Positions 1 through 8,285 of a stretch of 64,000 bases of DNA are shown one piece after another (the first letter of the stretch is position 1; each line of letters starts with the position of its first letter). Position numbers and translations under genes: made by a program. The stretch covers positions 62,001-126,000 of the forward strand of contig DATMZR010000031.1 of NCBI GenBank assembly GCA_035573435.1. Reading direction: 5' to 3'. This stretch comes from Solirubrobacterales bacterium (GTDB taxonomy: Bacteria; Actinomycetota; Thermoleophilia; Solirubrobacterales; 70-9). The notes beneath the pieces were generated by a model, which searched no databases, had not been told where the DNA came from, and saw nothing but the letters and a program-made list of their open reading frames with translations.

Positions 1-622
1 CTTCGAGCTGGCTCCGCGTGCTGGCGAGCTCAGCCCGCTTTGCGGCGATCTCATCGCGCGCCGCCCGCACGCGCTCGACGGTGTCCTTGGTCTTGTCGCG
101 GAGAGTGCGCACGCGCTCTGCGATCGAGGTGTCCTGGGACTGGATCCGCTGCAGGTACTCGTAGCGACTGAGCAGCTGGTCGAACCCATCCGAGTTCAAG
201 ATCACAGTGAGCGCGTCCGGACTGCTGGACTCGTAGATCGCAACCAGCCGTTCCCTCAGCACTTTGAGCGAGCGCTTCAAGCGAACGCGAAGAACCGCGA
301 GCCGGTCCTTCGCCTGCTTCAGCTCCGCCTCCTTCTTTTCCAGCTCGGCCTGGACGATCGCCTCGCGGTTGCGAAGAGTCGCCACCTCTCCGCGTAACTG
401 GTCGAGCTGCTCGCCCGCGCGCTGGATCGTCGTGGACAAGACGCCCTCGCGTGAGTTGGCTTTGTCGAGCTGCGCCTGCTTGTCGTCGAGCTGAGACTGG
501 AGGTCCTGGCCGAACACCCCGGCGGCACCCGCCAGCCCGGCCGCTGCCAGCGCCAAACCCGCCAGCAGTGTCACCGCCGCCCGGGGCGGCTTGGCGCGTG
601 CAGGTCTGTGGGCGTCGCTCAT
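1..622 (-). CDS. Coiled-coil N-terminal part of a secreted cell-wall hydrolase (partial)
   Basis: The reading frame starts at an ATG ending at 622 and is still open at the window edge, so about 207 N-terminal residues are visible. An Ala/Leu-rich signal peptide (residues ~12-38) ends near GVFGQ and is followed by a long heptad-type coiled coil rich in Glu, Arg, Lys and Gln, the arrangement of CwlO/PcsB/RipA-type proteins in which the coiled coil holds an NlpC/P60 or M23 catalytic domain inactive. That catalytic domain would lie outside the window. GAGGAAG sits 5 nt before the ATG. A cyclic-di-AMP riboswitch lies in its leader, which in Actinobacteria typically precedes exactly such hydrolase genes. 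The catalytic family is inferred, not seen. Confidence 0.75.
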   Translation of the reverse strand, partial: MSDAHRPARAKPPRAAVTLLAGLALAAAGLAGAAGVFGQDLQSQLDDKQAQLDKANSREGVLSTTIQRAGEQLDQLRGEVATLRNREAIVQAELEKKEAELKQAKDRLAVLRVRLKRSLKVLRERLVAIYESSSPDALTVILNSDGFDQLLSRYEYLQRIQSQDTSIAERVRTLRDKTKDTVERVRAARDEIAAKRAELASTRSQLE

Positions 623-633
623 GTCTTCCTCGG

Positions 634-775
634 TGGCCTGCGGGGTTAGCTGACGGGCTCGCGCGGAGGATTCGCGCTTGGCCTCTGGACCCGCTGGCCC
701 TGTCGGCCTCTCGCCCCGGGGTTTGGTTCCCCCGCTCCGCCCGCTGTTAGGGACGGATTCGGCACAAATGTGGGG
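634..775 (-). promoter_or_regulatory. ydaO-yuaA type cyclic-di-AMP riboswitch
   Basis: Read on the minus strand, the leader contains the conserved blocks of the ydaO/yuaA class in order: GTGCCGAATCC (765-755), GGAGCGGGGGAACC followed by AAACCCC, then GAGCCCGTCAGCTAACCCCG and AGGCC (660-635). It ends 12 nt before the ATG of the coiled-coil cell-wall protein. This class binds cyclic-di-AMP and usually shuts off expression of cell-wall hydrolases and osmolyte/K+ genes. The match was made by eye against the remembered consensus; a covariance-model search was not run. Confidence 0.88.
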
Positions 776-873
776 CGGCAGGGTATCAGCCGCGCAAAAA
801 CTGTGAGCAGTCGTTAACAGGCGTTCTGCCTGCTGCAAGCGGCTTTTCAGGGTATCCCGGCCGCGCCACCAGG

Positions 874-1836
874 TCAGTTATGGCGAGCCTCGGTCTCAAC
901 CTCCAGCAGGGCGCCCTCGTCGGCCTCCTCCTCCATCTGGAGCGTGGTGTGCTCGAGCCCGTAGCGGTCTCGAAGCACGAACTGGACCTCGTGCCGGGCG
1001 CGGTCGCGATCGACGCCACGGGTGACGACGACGTGGGCCGCCAGCGCTTCGAAGTCGGCCGTCACGGACCAGACGTGGAGGTCGTGCACCGCACACACGC
1101 CGTCCACGGAGCCGATCGCCCGGGCGACGGCCTCCACGTCGACACCGGGGGGAGCGGCCTCCATCAGCACATCCAGCGGCTCGCGCACCAGGCGGATGGA
1201 CGAAGCAAGGATCAGCACGGCGATCGCGATCCCGACCAGCGGGTCGATCACAGTCCAGCCGGTAGCCAGGATGACGGCGCCCGAGACGATCACACCGAGC
1301 GAGCCCAGCGCGTCCGCGGCGGAATGACGCAGAACGGCCTCCAGGTTCAGGTCGTCCCGCCGTCCGCCGGCGAGCACCCAGGTGGCGGCCGCGTTTCCGG
1401 CGAGACCGACCGCCCCGATCACGAGGACCCCGGCCCCCTCTACGTCCGGTGGATCGCCCAAGCGGTTGACGGCCGCGACCACGATCAGCACCGCCACCAC
1501 CACCAGGGTGACGCCGTTGAGCAGGGCGGCGATCACCTCGGTGCGTTGGTAGCCGAAGGTGCGGCGGGGGCCGCCCGATCGCGCCGCCAGCGCAACCGCG
1601 GCGAGGCCAAGACCGATGGCGCCGAGATCGGAGAGCACGTGCCCGGCATCCGCGAGCAGGGCGAGCGAGCCGGTGAGGATGCCGCCGACCACCGCCGTGG
1701 CGAGCAGCACCCCGTTGATCGCCGCGGCGACCAGCATCCGTCGACGGTTTCCCTGTCGGCGCGCCGCGAGCGCGTCCGGACCGCCCGACAGACCGTCGCG
1801 CTCGACTCCCCGGCCGTGGGGATGGGCCTGCGCCAT
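874..1836 (-). CDS. Cation diffusion facilitator (CzcD/ZitB-like) metal exporter
   Basis: A 320-residue membrane protein of the CDF family, which exports Zn2+, Co2+ or Cd2+ in exchange for protons. Six transmembrane segments span residues ~34-215. The two metal-site motifs are present: HVLSD in TM2 (His66, Asp70) and HSAAD in TM5 (~residue 168), the H/D pairing of Zn-selective members. A cytoplasmic domain with LHVWS follows, the usual ferredoxin-like dimerisation domain. The N-terminus has a short His-containing tail. It stands alone between the cell-wall hydrolase and the acyl-CoA dehydrogenase, on the same strand. No Shine-Dalgarno sequence is obvious; a slightly later start is possible. 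Confidence 0.93.
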   Translation of the reverse strand: MAQAHPHGRGVERDGLSGGPDALAARRQGNRRRMLVAAAINGVLLATAVVGGILTGSLALLADAGHVLSDLGAIGLGLAAVALAARSGGPRRTFGYQRTEVIAALLNGVTLVVVAVLIVVAAVNRLGDPPDVEGAGVLVIGAVGLAGNAAATWVLAGGRRDDLNLEAVLRHSAADALGSLGVIVSGAVILATGWTVIDPLVGIAIAVLILASSIRLVREPLDVLMEAAPPGVDVEAVARAIGSVDGVCAVHDLHVWSVTADFEALAAHVVVTRGVDRDRARHEVQFVLRDRYGLEHTTLQMEEEADEGALLEVETEARHN

Positions 1837-1884
1837 GGCCCCGAGGTTAGAGAGCGGTAAGGCCGCTAGACGGCGTCCACTGGA

Positions 1885-3282
1885 TCAGGCTGCGCTGGGG
1901 GTCCGTTCCTCGGCAGCCGGGGCGGCGCCGTTCCCGGACCCGGCCACCGCAGCCTTTCCATCGCCCGATGGGTGGGCGCCGTTGCCGGAGGCGGTGGAGG
2001 CGATCGCCTCCTGCGCGACCTCGACGCCTTGCTTGAGGCGCTCGCGGTACTCGGCCGCCTGCATCCGGGAGATCACCATCCGCTGGATTTCGGCTGTGCC
2101 CTCGAACAGCTGGTAGATCTTGGCGTCGCGGAAGAACTTCTCCAGCGGGCAATCCGTGGTTTGCGCGACCGGGCCGACCAGGTCCATGCAGGTCCGGGTC
2201 GCCCACATCGCGACGTCGCCGCCCTTCAGCTTCGACATCGATCCCTGGCCCCCCAGCATCGGAATGCCGTTGCGGCCCATCCACGAGGCACGCTGAACGA
2301 GCAGGCGCGCCGCTTCGATCTCGGTGGCCACATCGGCCAGACGCTGCTGGATCGCTTGGCGCTCGAGCGGCGGCCGGCCCGCCGTGGAGCTCTCGTCGAG
2401 GTACTCGGCGATGGGCTCCTGGGGGTCGTTGTGGTCGAGGTAGGACAGCGTCCACTCGTACGCGGCCTGGGCGATCCCGAGCGCGGATGCGCCCACGATC
2501 GGCCGGGTGAGCTCGAACGTTGCCAGCGCGTTGGAGGCTCGGCCGCTGGACTCTCCGGTGCGGGCGCGCTCGAGCTTCCGCTCCAGCTTCTCCATGCCGC
2601 CGAGCAGGTTCTCAACCGGGACACGGCAGTCCTCGAGGATCACCTCGGCGGTATGAGAGGCGCGGATGCCGAGCTTCGACTCCTTCTTTCCCTGCTTGAG
2701 GCCCGGCGTTCCCTTGGGGATCACGAACGAGGCCTGGCCTCGGTGGCCCAGTTCCGGGTCCACCGTCGCGACGACCACGTGGACGTCGGCGATGCCGCCG
2801 TTGGTGATGAAGACCTTGGTCCCGTTGAGGACCCATTCGTCGCCGTCGAGCTTGGCCGTCGTCCGAAGGCTCTTCACGTCGGAGCCGGCTTGCGGCTCAG
2901 TGACGGCGTAGGCGCCGAGCTTGGTGTCGTCGCCGTCCAGCCCGAAGCACTCGGGAACCCATCTCGCGATCTGCTCCGGAGTGCCTGATGCGGCGAGCCC
3001 GGCGGCGGCCAGGGCCGACCCCGAGATCGCCAGCGCGATGCCGGCGCAGCCCCAGTGCAGCTCCTCGGCGTAGATGACGGAGACCTGGCCGTCGGCGTCG
3101 TTGGCCATCCGCTGCAGGTGCTCGATCCCGTGCAGGCCCCACTCGCGAGCCGCCGCGATGACCTCCCAGGGGGTCGATTCATCGGCGTCGTGCTCGGCCG
3201 CCACGGGGCGGATCACCTCGGTCGCGAATCTGCGACATACCCCCTGGAACTCCCGCTGCTCGTCGCTCAATCCGAAGTCCAT
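1885..3282 (-). CDS. Acyl-CoA dehydrogenase
   Basis: A 465-residue FAD-dependent acyl-CoA dehydrogenase catalysing the first, alpha-beta-dehydrogenation step of beta-oxidation or a related acyl-CoA pathway. The alpha-helical N-domain starts at residue 1, the beta-domain has the AVTEPQAGSDV motif (~residue 125), and the C-terminal helical domain carries LFEGTAEIQRM, where the Glu of EGT is the usual catalytic base. The last ~35 residues are a Gly/Ala/Ser-rich tail beyond the family core. GGAGGG lies 4-9 nt upstream of the ATG. A 20-bp palindromic operator lies 57-76 bp upstream and is shared with the thiolase at 8286-9467. Substrate chain length cannot be told from sequence. Confidence 0.95.
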   Translation of the reverse strand: MDFGLSDEQREFQGVCRRFATEVIRPVAAEHDADESTPWEVIAAAREWGLHGIEHLQRMANDADGQVSVIYAEELHWGCAGIALAISGSALAAAGLAASGTPEQIARWVPECFGLDGDDTKLGAYAVTEPQAGSDVKSLRTTAKLDGDEWVLNGTKVFITNGGIADVHVVVATVDPELGHRGQASFVIPKGTPGLKQGKKESKLGIRASHTAEVILEDCRVPVENLLGGMEKLERKLERARTGESSGRASNALATFELTRPIVGASALGIAQAAYEWTLSYLDHNDPQEPIAEYLDESSTAGRPPLERQAIQQRLADVATEIEAARLLVQRASWMGRNGIPMLGGQGSMSKLKGGDVAMWATRTCMDLVGPVAQTTDCPLEKFFRDAKIYQLFEGTAEIQRMVISRMQAAEYRERLKQGVEVAQEAIASTASGNGAHPSGDGKAAVAGSGNGAAPAAEERTPSAA

Positions 3283-3338
3283 CTGCCCTCCGTCCTGGCC
3301 GCCCTGCAGGCGGGCAGCGCCGAAGCTCTCGTGTTTCC

Positions 3339-3358
3339 GATTGACTGGTCAGTCAACC
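3339..3358. promoter_or_regulatory. TetR-type palindromic operator (copy 1)
   Basis: A 20-bp inverted repeat made of arms TTGACTG and CAGTCAA with two central bases, extended to 9-bp arms with one mismatch. It sits just upstream of the acyl-CoA dehydrogenase gene. The same palindrome, with perfect 9-bp arms, occurs at 9519-9538 before the thiolase gene. The shape is typical of TetR-family operators for lipid catabolism; no TetR gene lies in the window, so the regulator is unknown. Confidence 0.8.
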
Positions 3359-3441
3359 AGGGCGCAGTTTACCCCCAGCTGAAGCGGCATGCGTCGGATC
3401 GACCGCCATCCCCGTGCAAGGGCGCACCAGTTCGGCGCCGC

Positions 3442-3447
3442 TATCTT
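3442..3447 (+). promoter_or_regulatory. Putative -10 element TATCTT of a leaderless transcript
   Basis: TATCTT lies 6 nt before the GTG at 3454, where no Shine-Dalgarno sequence exists. This spacing places the transcription start at or next to the start codon, suggesting a leaderless mRNA. It is one of five similar cases in the window. Confidence 0.45.
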
Positions 3448-3453
3448 CAACCG

Positions 3454-4713
3454 GTGGAGGTCCGCCGGAGACGACGCCTCGCCGTGGGAGCGGGGGCCCT
3501 GGTGGCTCTGGTCGGCGTCGGCGTCGGCGCCTATCTGGTCATCGACTCGCTGGGTGGCGACGAAGAGCCGCCGGCTCCGGCGCCCAGAGTCGTCGTCCGC
3601 GAGGGGCAGCCGGCGGCCACGCAGGATCTGGGCTTTCCGGCTTTCGCGACCAAGAACACCACCCGGGTCGCCGGCTCCGACTCCGCCGCGGACGCGGCCG
3701 GCGTCGCCCTTGCCGCATTTCCCTCGGCCGGAGGCGTCAAGGGCCCCGCCGCGGTGAGCCTGGTCGACGACGAGGATTGGACCGGCGGGCTTGCCGCGGC
3801 GAGCTTGGTGGCGCAGCCGGTCCGGGCGCCGATCCTGGTCACCGCCAGCGACGCGGCCCCGGCGTTCACCACCGATGCGCTGCAAGCCCTTGCTCCGTCC
3901 GGCTCCGCGAAAACCCACGGAAAGCAGATCTTCACGATCGGGCACGCCACCGCCCCCCGCGGCCTCAGCACGCAGGCGGTGGCCGGGTCCAACCCAGCCC
4001 AGGTCGCCGCCGAGGTCGACCGGCTGCGCCAGAGGTTGACCGGCATTCGCCCGCGCCACATCCTGCTGGCGAGCTCGGAGCAGCCTGCGTATGCGATGCC
4101 CGCCGCTGCGTGGGCGGCGCGCTCCGGCGATCCAGTGCTGTTCGTCAGGACGAACGCGGTTCCCGGTCCGACGCTCGACGCGCTTCGCCGCCACCGGGGT
4201 GTCCCCGTCTACGTGCTCGGGCCACCCTCCGTGATCTCCGACAAGACGCTCGAGGCGGTGCGGAAGCTCGCCCCAAACGTGAGCCGCGTCGGCCGGACAG
4301 GACCGGTCGAGAACTCGATCGCTTTCGCACGCTACGCGAGTGGAAGCTTCGGCTGGGACATCAACGACCCTGGGCACGGGCTCGTGATCGCCAGCGCCTC
4401 CAGGCCGCTCGACGCGGCAGCCGCCGCGCCGCTGTCCGCCGGGGGCACCTGGGGACCGCTGCTGATCACGGACGACGCCGCCCGCGTCCCTCCCGCACTC
4501 CGGGGATACCTGCTCGACATCAAGCCCGGTTACGTGGGCGACCCCACTCGCGCGGTCTACAACCACGTCTGGCTGATCGGCGATCAGGACGCGATCTCGG
4601 TCGATTTTCAGTCGCAGGTCGACGATCTCGCCGAGGTCGTGCAGATAAGGTCCGGCCGCGGGAGCCAGCTGGGCCCGCTGCCCGGAACGCCCGAGCACGA
4701 GCAAAAGCCGTGA
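3454..4713 (+). CDS. Secreted/anchored protein resembling cell-wall-binding repeat 2 family
   Basis: A 419-residue protein from GTG 3454. An Arg-rich start (VRRRRR) leads into one transmembrane segment (~residues 8-28) and then a soluble extracytoplasmic region. The soluble part has repeated patterns such as ...APILVTASD..., GHGLVIASAS and ...YNHVWLIGDQDAIS, resembling the putative cell-wall-binding repeat 2 (PF04122) fold with alternating hydrophobic strands and Ala-rich helices. This is the best guess for its role; no catalytic motif is visible. The start codon was chosen because it directly precedes the basic/hydrophobic segment and because frame-compatible sequence upstream lies across the operator region. 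Confidence 0.7.
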   Translation: MEVRRRRRLAVGAGALVALVGVGVGAYLVIDSLGGDEEPPAPAPRVVVREGQPAATQDLGFPAFATKNTTRVAGSDSAADAAGVALAAFPSAGGVKGPAAVSLVDDEDWTGGLAAASLVAQPVRAPILVTASDAAPAFTTDALQALAPSGSAKTHGKQIFTIGHATAPRGLSTQAVAGSNPAQVAAEVDRLRQRLTGIRPRHILLASSEQPAYAMPAAAWAARSGDPVLFVRTNAVPGPTLDALRRHRGVPVYVLGPPSVISDKTLEAVRKLAPNVSRVGRTGPVENSIAFARYASGSFGWDINDPGHGLVIASASRPLDAAAAAPLSAGGTWGPLLITDDAARVPPALRGYLLDIKPGYVGDPTRAVYNHVWLIGDQDAISVDFQSQVDDLAEVVQIRSGRGSQLGPLPGTPEHEQKP

Positions 4714-4735
4714 GCACATCGAGAAGCGACAGAGC

Positions 4736-4993
4736 GTGAGCGAGGCGGAGCGCCCAGACCGGCTCGCCGGCGGGCATCGGGTCGCCGTCGAGGACATCCG
4801 GGCCCTGGCGGGGCCCGCCACGCCGCATTTCGCGCTCCAGATCCGTAACCGCATCCGGCGTCTGATCGACCGGCTGCCGGCCGATGATCCGGCACGGCTC
4901 GAGGGCGAGCGGCAGATCGAGCGCCTCGACGACCTGGCGCAGCACTCGGGCGAGCCGCGCGGCATCGGGCCGGGCGCGCCGGCGGCCCACTGA
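4736..4993 (+). CDS. Small conserved-looking hypothetical protein
   Basis: An 85-residue open frame starting at GTG 4736, 22 bp after the preceding stop and 13 bp before the methyltransferase gene, all on the same strand. The product is rich in charged residues, with a likely amphipathic helix (FALQIRNRIRRLIDRLP) and no signal peptide, Cys cluster or membrane segment. Protein-like composition and tight packing argue that it is real. I do not recognise a family; it resembles the small helical proteins of unknown function common in Thermoleophilia. Confidence 0.55.
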   Translation: MSEAERPDRLAGGHRVAVEDIRALAGPATPHFALQIRNRIRRLIDRLPADDPARLEGERQIERLDDLAQHSGEPRGIGPGAPAAH

Positions 4994-5006
4994 GGACGAG
5001 CACCGC

Positions 5007-5798
5007 ATGGCGACTGCTCATCGCAACGGCGCCGAAGGGATTCGCCGCGCATGCGAGCTGCTCACCGCCGAGGCAGCCAAACGGGCCGAGCTGACGCCCT
5101 CCGGCGGCCCCGGGTACGTCGACCTGCTGGGCGACGAGCTGGACTCCACGGGAGCGGTGCAGGACCTGATGACGACTCGCCTCGTGCCTGCGATCTACGA
5201 GCGCTACTGGCGGCCCGCCCTGGCGCGAGCCGTCAAGGGCGTGACCGGGCCAGGGATGGCGGAGGAGGTGCGGATCGCGCGCCTTCTGCTCGGGCTCGGC
5301 CCCGGCGACGTGGTGCTCGACGTCGCCTGCGGGCCGGGGAACTTCACGCGCGAGTTCGCCCGGGCTGTCGGCGACAGCGGCTTGGCGGTGGGGATCGACG
5401 CTTCGAAGACGATGCTCGCCCGCGGTGTGACCGAGCTCGCGGCGGCAGGCGTCGACAATCTGGCCCTGATCCGAGGCGACGCCACCCAGCTCCCCTTCCA
5501 AGACGGCGTCTTCGACGGTGTCTGCTGCTTCGCGGCCCTGCATTTGTTCGCGGACCCCTTGGCGGCGCTCGACGAGATGCGGCGGGTGCTTGGCCCTTGC
5601 GGGAGGATCGCGATCATGACCTCGGTGCGCCGCCAGCTGACCCTGCCGCCGCTGAAGCCGCTGATCGAACGAGCCAGCGGCATGCGGGTGTTCGAGTCAG
5701 ACGAGGTAGTGGCCGCCCTCCAGGAGCGAGGATTCCAGAACGTTCGCCAGCGCCTGGCCGGCCTGGTCCAGTTCGTCGGCGGGCGGCTGCCCGCGTAA
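5007..5798 (+). CDS. Class I SAM-dependent methyltransferase
   Basis: A 263-residue methyltransferase. The Rossmann-type SAM-binding motif I VLDVACGPGNF lies near residue 105, the acidic residue of motif II in VGIDASKTML near 128, and motif III-like DGVCCFAALHLF near 170, as in UbiE/Methyltransf_11 proteins. About 90 N-terminal residues precede this core and may form a substrate cap. It starts at ATG 5007, 13 bp after the small hypothetical gene, suggesting co-transcription from about 3450. The substrate is not deducible; polyketide, quinone or lipid methylation are all possible. Confidence 0.88.
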   Translation: MATAHRNGAEGIRRACELLTAEAAKRAELTPSGGPGYVDLLGDELDSTGAVQDLMTTRLVPAIYERYWRPALARAVKGVTGPGMAEEVRIARLLLGLGPGDVVLDVACGPGNFTREFARAVGDSGLAVGIDASKTMLARGVTELAAAGVDNLALIRGDATQLPFQDGVFDGVCCFAALHLFADPLAALDEMRRVLGPCGRIAIMTSVRRQLTLPPLKPLIERASGMRVFESDEVVAALQERGFQNVRQRLAGLVQFVGGRLPA

Positions 5799-5814
5799 CC
5801 GCCCGAGGGCGAAA

Positions 5815-6616
5815 TCACAGGCTTCACGCGAGGCCGCGATTGCGCGGCTCGCGTCGCTGCAACATGGCGTGGTCTCGTTCGCACAACTGGTCACTGCGGG
5901 CCTACACAAAAGCGTGATCGTGCGCCGCACACAGAAGGTCTGCTGCACCGCATCCATCGCGGCGTCCACGCGGTCGGTCACCCCGGCCTGAGCAACGAGG
6001 GAAGGTGGATGGTGGCCGTGCTGGCCTGCGGCGAAGGCGCCGTACTCAGCCATCGGAGCGCCGCCGCGCTGTGGGCGATCGTCCCGCCGCCCAGCCTCAT
6101 CGACGTCATCGTCCCCGGCACCCCGGGGCGAAAACCACGCGATGGCATCAGGGTCCACCGCTCACTGACCCTCTTACCCAGCCAAACCACGCGACGGGCC
6201 GGCATCCCGGTAACTAAGCCTGCTCGCACGCTCGAAGACCTGAAGCGCGTGCTCGCAAGCGAGCAGTTCGCTCCCGCCCTGCGGCGGGCGGAGTTCCTCC
6301 GCCTTCCGATAGGCGAGGAGCTCGAGCCCGATCACACTCGCAGCGAGCTCGAGAGCCGGTTTCTCGCTCTCTGCCGGCGATACCGGGTGCCGCATCCCAG
6401 GGTCAATGTCCGGGTGGGCCCGTTTCTCGTCGACTTCCTCTGGCGTGCCCGGCATTTGGCTTCGGTGCTCACGGCACCCGCTCCGCCTTTTAAGCCGACC
6501 GGGCCCGAGACGCACGCCTGAAGCTCATGGGGTACGACGTAGTTCGGTTCACCTGGCGCCAGATGGTCGATGAAGCGCCCAGCGTCGCCGCCACGCTGCG
6601 CGCCTTACTGGCTTAG
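5815..6616 (+). pseudogene. Decayed DUF559 / AbiEi-antitoxin-like protein gene
   Basis: Three frames must be joined to recover the protein. The first (5838-5932) encodes a winged-helix segment AAIARLASLQHGVVSFAQL as in AbiEi-type N-terminal domains. A frameshift near 5935 then leads to LLHRIHRGVHAVGHPG and on to ...GAVLSHRSAAALW..., reading to VGPFLVDFLW near 6445. There the sequence loses the VVE-x-DG core of the DUF559 Vsr-like nuclease fold and shifts again into AHGTRSAF, an in-frame TAA, then ADRARDARLKLMGYD and VRFTWRQM, ending at TAG 6616. With two frameshifts, an internal deletion and a nonsense codon it cannot make a functional nuclease-like protein. Such DUF559 proteins are abundant in soil actinobacteria. 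Confidence 0.85.
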
Positions 6617-6621
6617 TGGAT

Positions 6622-7656
6622 TTAGGGGGAGCCGCCCGGGGCGAACGCCTCCACGATCCGGCGCTGGTACTCGGCGATCTCCTCGGCCGGGATGAAGTAG
6701 GTGGGCGGGGTCAGGAAGACACCGTCGCCGCGTTCGGCCACCTCCACGACGCGCGCCCGGACCTTGTCCAGGGAGCCGGCCGCGCAGTACGTATCGACCA
6801 TTTCATCCGAGATGTGGGAGGGCATTGCGGCGAAGTCCCCGGCCCGAAATGCTTCGCCAACCGCGGCGGCCGCCTCGCCGAAGTCGTGCATCTCCCACAG
6901 CGGCGCGTAGGTCCGGACCGTGGCGTAGAAGCAAATCGTTCGGCGCGCCGCCTCGTAGGCAGCCTGCTCGTCGTCGGAGATTGCGCAGGCCACCGTGGGG
7001 ATGAAGTCGAAGTCCCCCCGGTCCCGCCCGGAGCGCGCCAGGCCCTGCTCGAAGTTGGCAACGAGCACTTCGTCGAGCCAGCGCAGGGAGCAGATCGGGT
7101 GGCCGATCAGGCCATCGGCGCAGTCGCCGGCCATCCGTGCCATGCCCTCCCGCACCGCGGCGGTGTAGATCGGCACCGATTCGCGAGCCGGCGGATGGGG
7201 GCGGACCCAGCCCTTGATCTCCAGCTGGTGGTAGTCCCCCTCGAATCGGATCGGCTCCCCTGCGTGGGCCTTCTGCATGATCAGTCGCACCGCCTCGATC
7301 GTCTCGCGCAGATGCGGAGCCGGCCGCCCGTACTCGACGCCGTGCCAGGTCTCGTTGAGGCGCTTCACCCCGGCGCCGAGCCCGAGTCGGAACCGCCCGC
7401 CCGACATCTCGTCGACGTCCAGCGCGGTGACGGCGAGGATGAACGGGCTGCGCGTGAACGCCCACGCGATTCCGGTGCCCACTCCGATCCGCTCCGTCGC
7501 CGCCGCAATCCAGGCTGCCTGGGTGACCGAGCTTCGAAAGAGCTCCGGAGCCCAGATGCATTCGATTCCATCGCGCTCCGCGTCGCGCGCCTGGGCCGCC
7601 AGGTCGTCGGCGGTGGCGCCCAGCGCCGCGATCGAGATCCGGTCGAGGGCGCTCAC
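6622..7656 (-). CDS. LLM-class F420/flavin-dependent oxidoreductase
   Basis: A 344-residue luciferase-like monooxygenase (TIM-barrel) protein. Family signatures include ERIGVGTGIAWAF (strand 3 region), MSGGRFRLGLGAG with the conserved Gly-rich turn, and VPIYTAAVREGMARMAG. In actinobacteria this branch usually uses coenzyme F420, but FMN cannot be excluded. GTG at 7656 was chosen because upstream in-frame codons run into the DNA glycosylase gene, whose stop lies 10 nt before this GTG; AGGG lies upstream. The three genes from 9467 down to 6622 are closely packed on the minus strand and may be one transcript controlled by the TetR-type operator at 9519. Confidence 0.88.
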   Translation of the reverse strand: MSALDRISIAALGATADDLAAQARDAERDGIECIWAPELFRSSVTQAAWIAAATERIGVGTGIAWAFTRSPFILAVTALDVDEMSGGRFRLGLGAGVKRLNETWHGVEYGRPAPHLRETIEAVRLIMQKAHAGEPIRFEGDYHQLEIKGWVRPHPPARESVPIYTAAVREGMARMAGDCADGLIGHPICSLRWLDEVLVANFEQGLARSGRDRGDFDFIPTVACAISDDEQAAYEAARRTICFYATVRTYAPLWEMHDFGEAAAAVGEAFRAGDFAAMPSHISDEMVDTYCAAGSLDKVRARVVEVAERGDGVFLTPPTYFIPAEEIAEYQRRIVEAFAPGGSP

Positions 7657-7666
7657 GCCGGGTGCC

Positions 7667-8284
7667 CTAGCCGGGAACGTTGTCGAGGGAACGCCATAGG
7701 TAGAGGCAGGCAAGCGTCCGGTGGGGGCGCCACGGCTCGGCGATCCGCTCGAGATCATTCGGGCCCGGCAGGTCGTCGAGACCGTAGGCGACCTGCACCG
7801 CGCGGCGAATTCCGAGGTCGCCGGTCGACACCACGTCCGGACGCCCCAGGTGGAAGATCAAGAACATCTCGGCCGTCCAGGGGCCGACGCCCTTGATCTG
7901 GATCAGCTCCGCCACCACGTCCTCGTCCGACAGCCCCGCCAATCGGCCCAGGTCCAAGCGGCCGTCCTCGATGCGCTCGCCCAGGTCGCGAAGGAAGCCC
8001 ACCTTGGCGCGCGAGAGGCCAGCCTCGCGAAGCGACTCCGGGCCGGCGGCGAGCAGATCGGCGGGCGGCGGAAAGGAGCCGCCGAAGGGCGCGACGAGGC
8101 GCTCCCAGATCGAGCCGGCCGCCTTGGTCGACAGCTGCTGGCCGACGATGGCCCGGGCAAGAGCCTCGTAGGCGTCCGGGCGGCTCCCGCGCCGGTCCTT
8201 CGCGGGGTCGATTGGCCCGTCCTGGTCGATCAGCCGCTTGAGGACAGGATCGACCGAGCGCAGATGCTCGTCGTCGGCGGTGAT
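7667..8284 (-). CDS. DNA-3-methyladenine glycosylase (AlkA/HhH-GPD family)
   Basis: About 205 residues of the HhH-GPD superfamily, which removes alkylated bases. The helix-hairpin-helix IKGVGPWTAEMF is followed by the catalytic Asp in VSTGDLGIRR, and AIVGQQLSTKAAGSIWERL is the typical AlkA entry helix. The homologous reading frame continues upstream to the thiolase stop without an ATG, GTG or TTG: the frame preceding the conserved SVDPVLKRLI has only ATC at 8284, 1 nt after the thiolase TGA. The boundary at 8284 is thus a proposal; ATC is a rare start. A first in-frame GTG at 8002 would cut off half the domain. Confidence 0.8.
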   Translation of the reverse strand: MTADDEHLRSVDPVLKRLIDQDGPIDPAKDRRGSRPDAYEALARAIVGQQLSTKAAGSIWERLVAPFGGSFPPPADLLAAGPESLREAGLSRAKVGFLRDLGERIEDGRLDLGRLAGLSDEDVVAELIQIKGVGPWTAEMFLIFHLGRPDVVSTGDLGIRRAVQVAYGLDDLPGPNDLERIAEPWRPHRTLACLYLWRSLDNVPG

Positions 8285-8285
8285 G

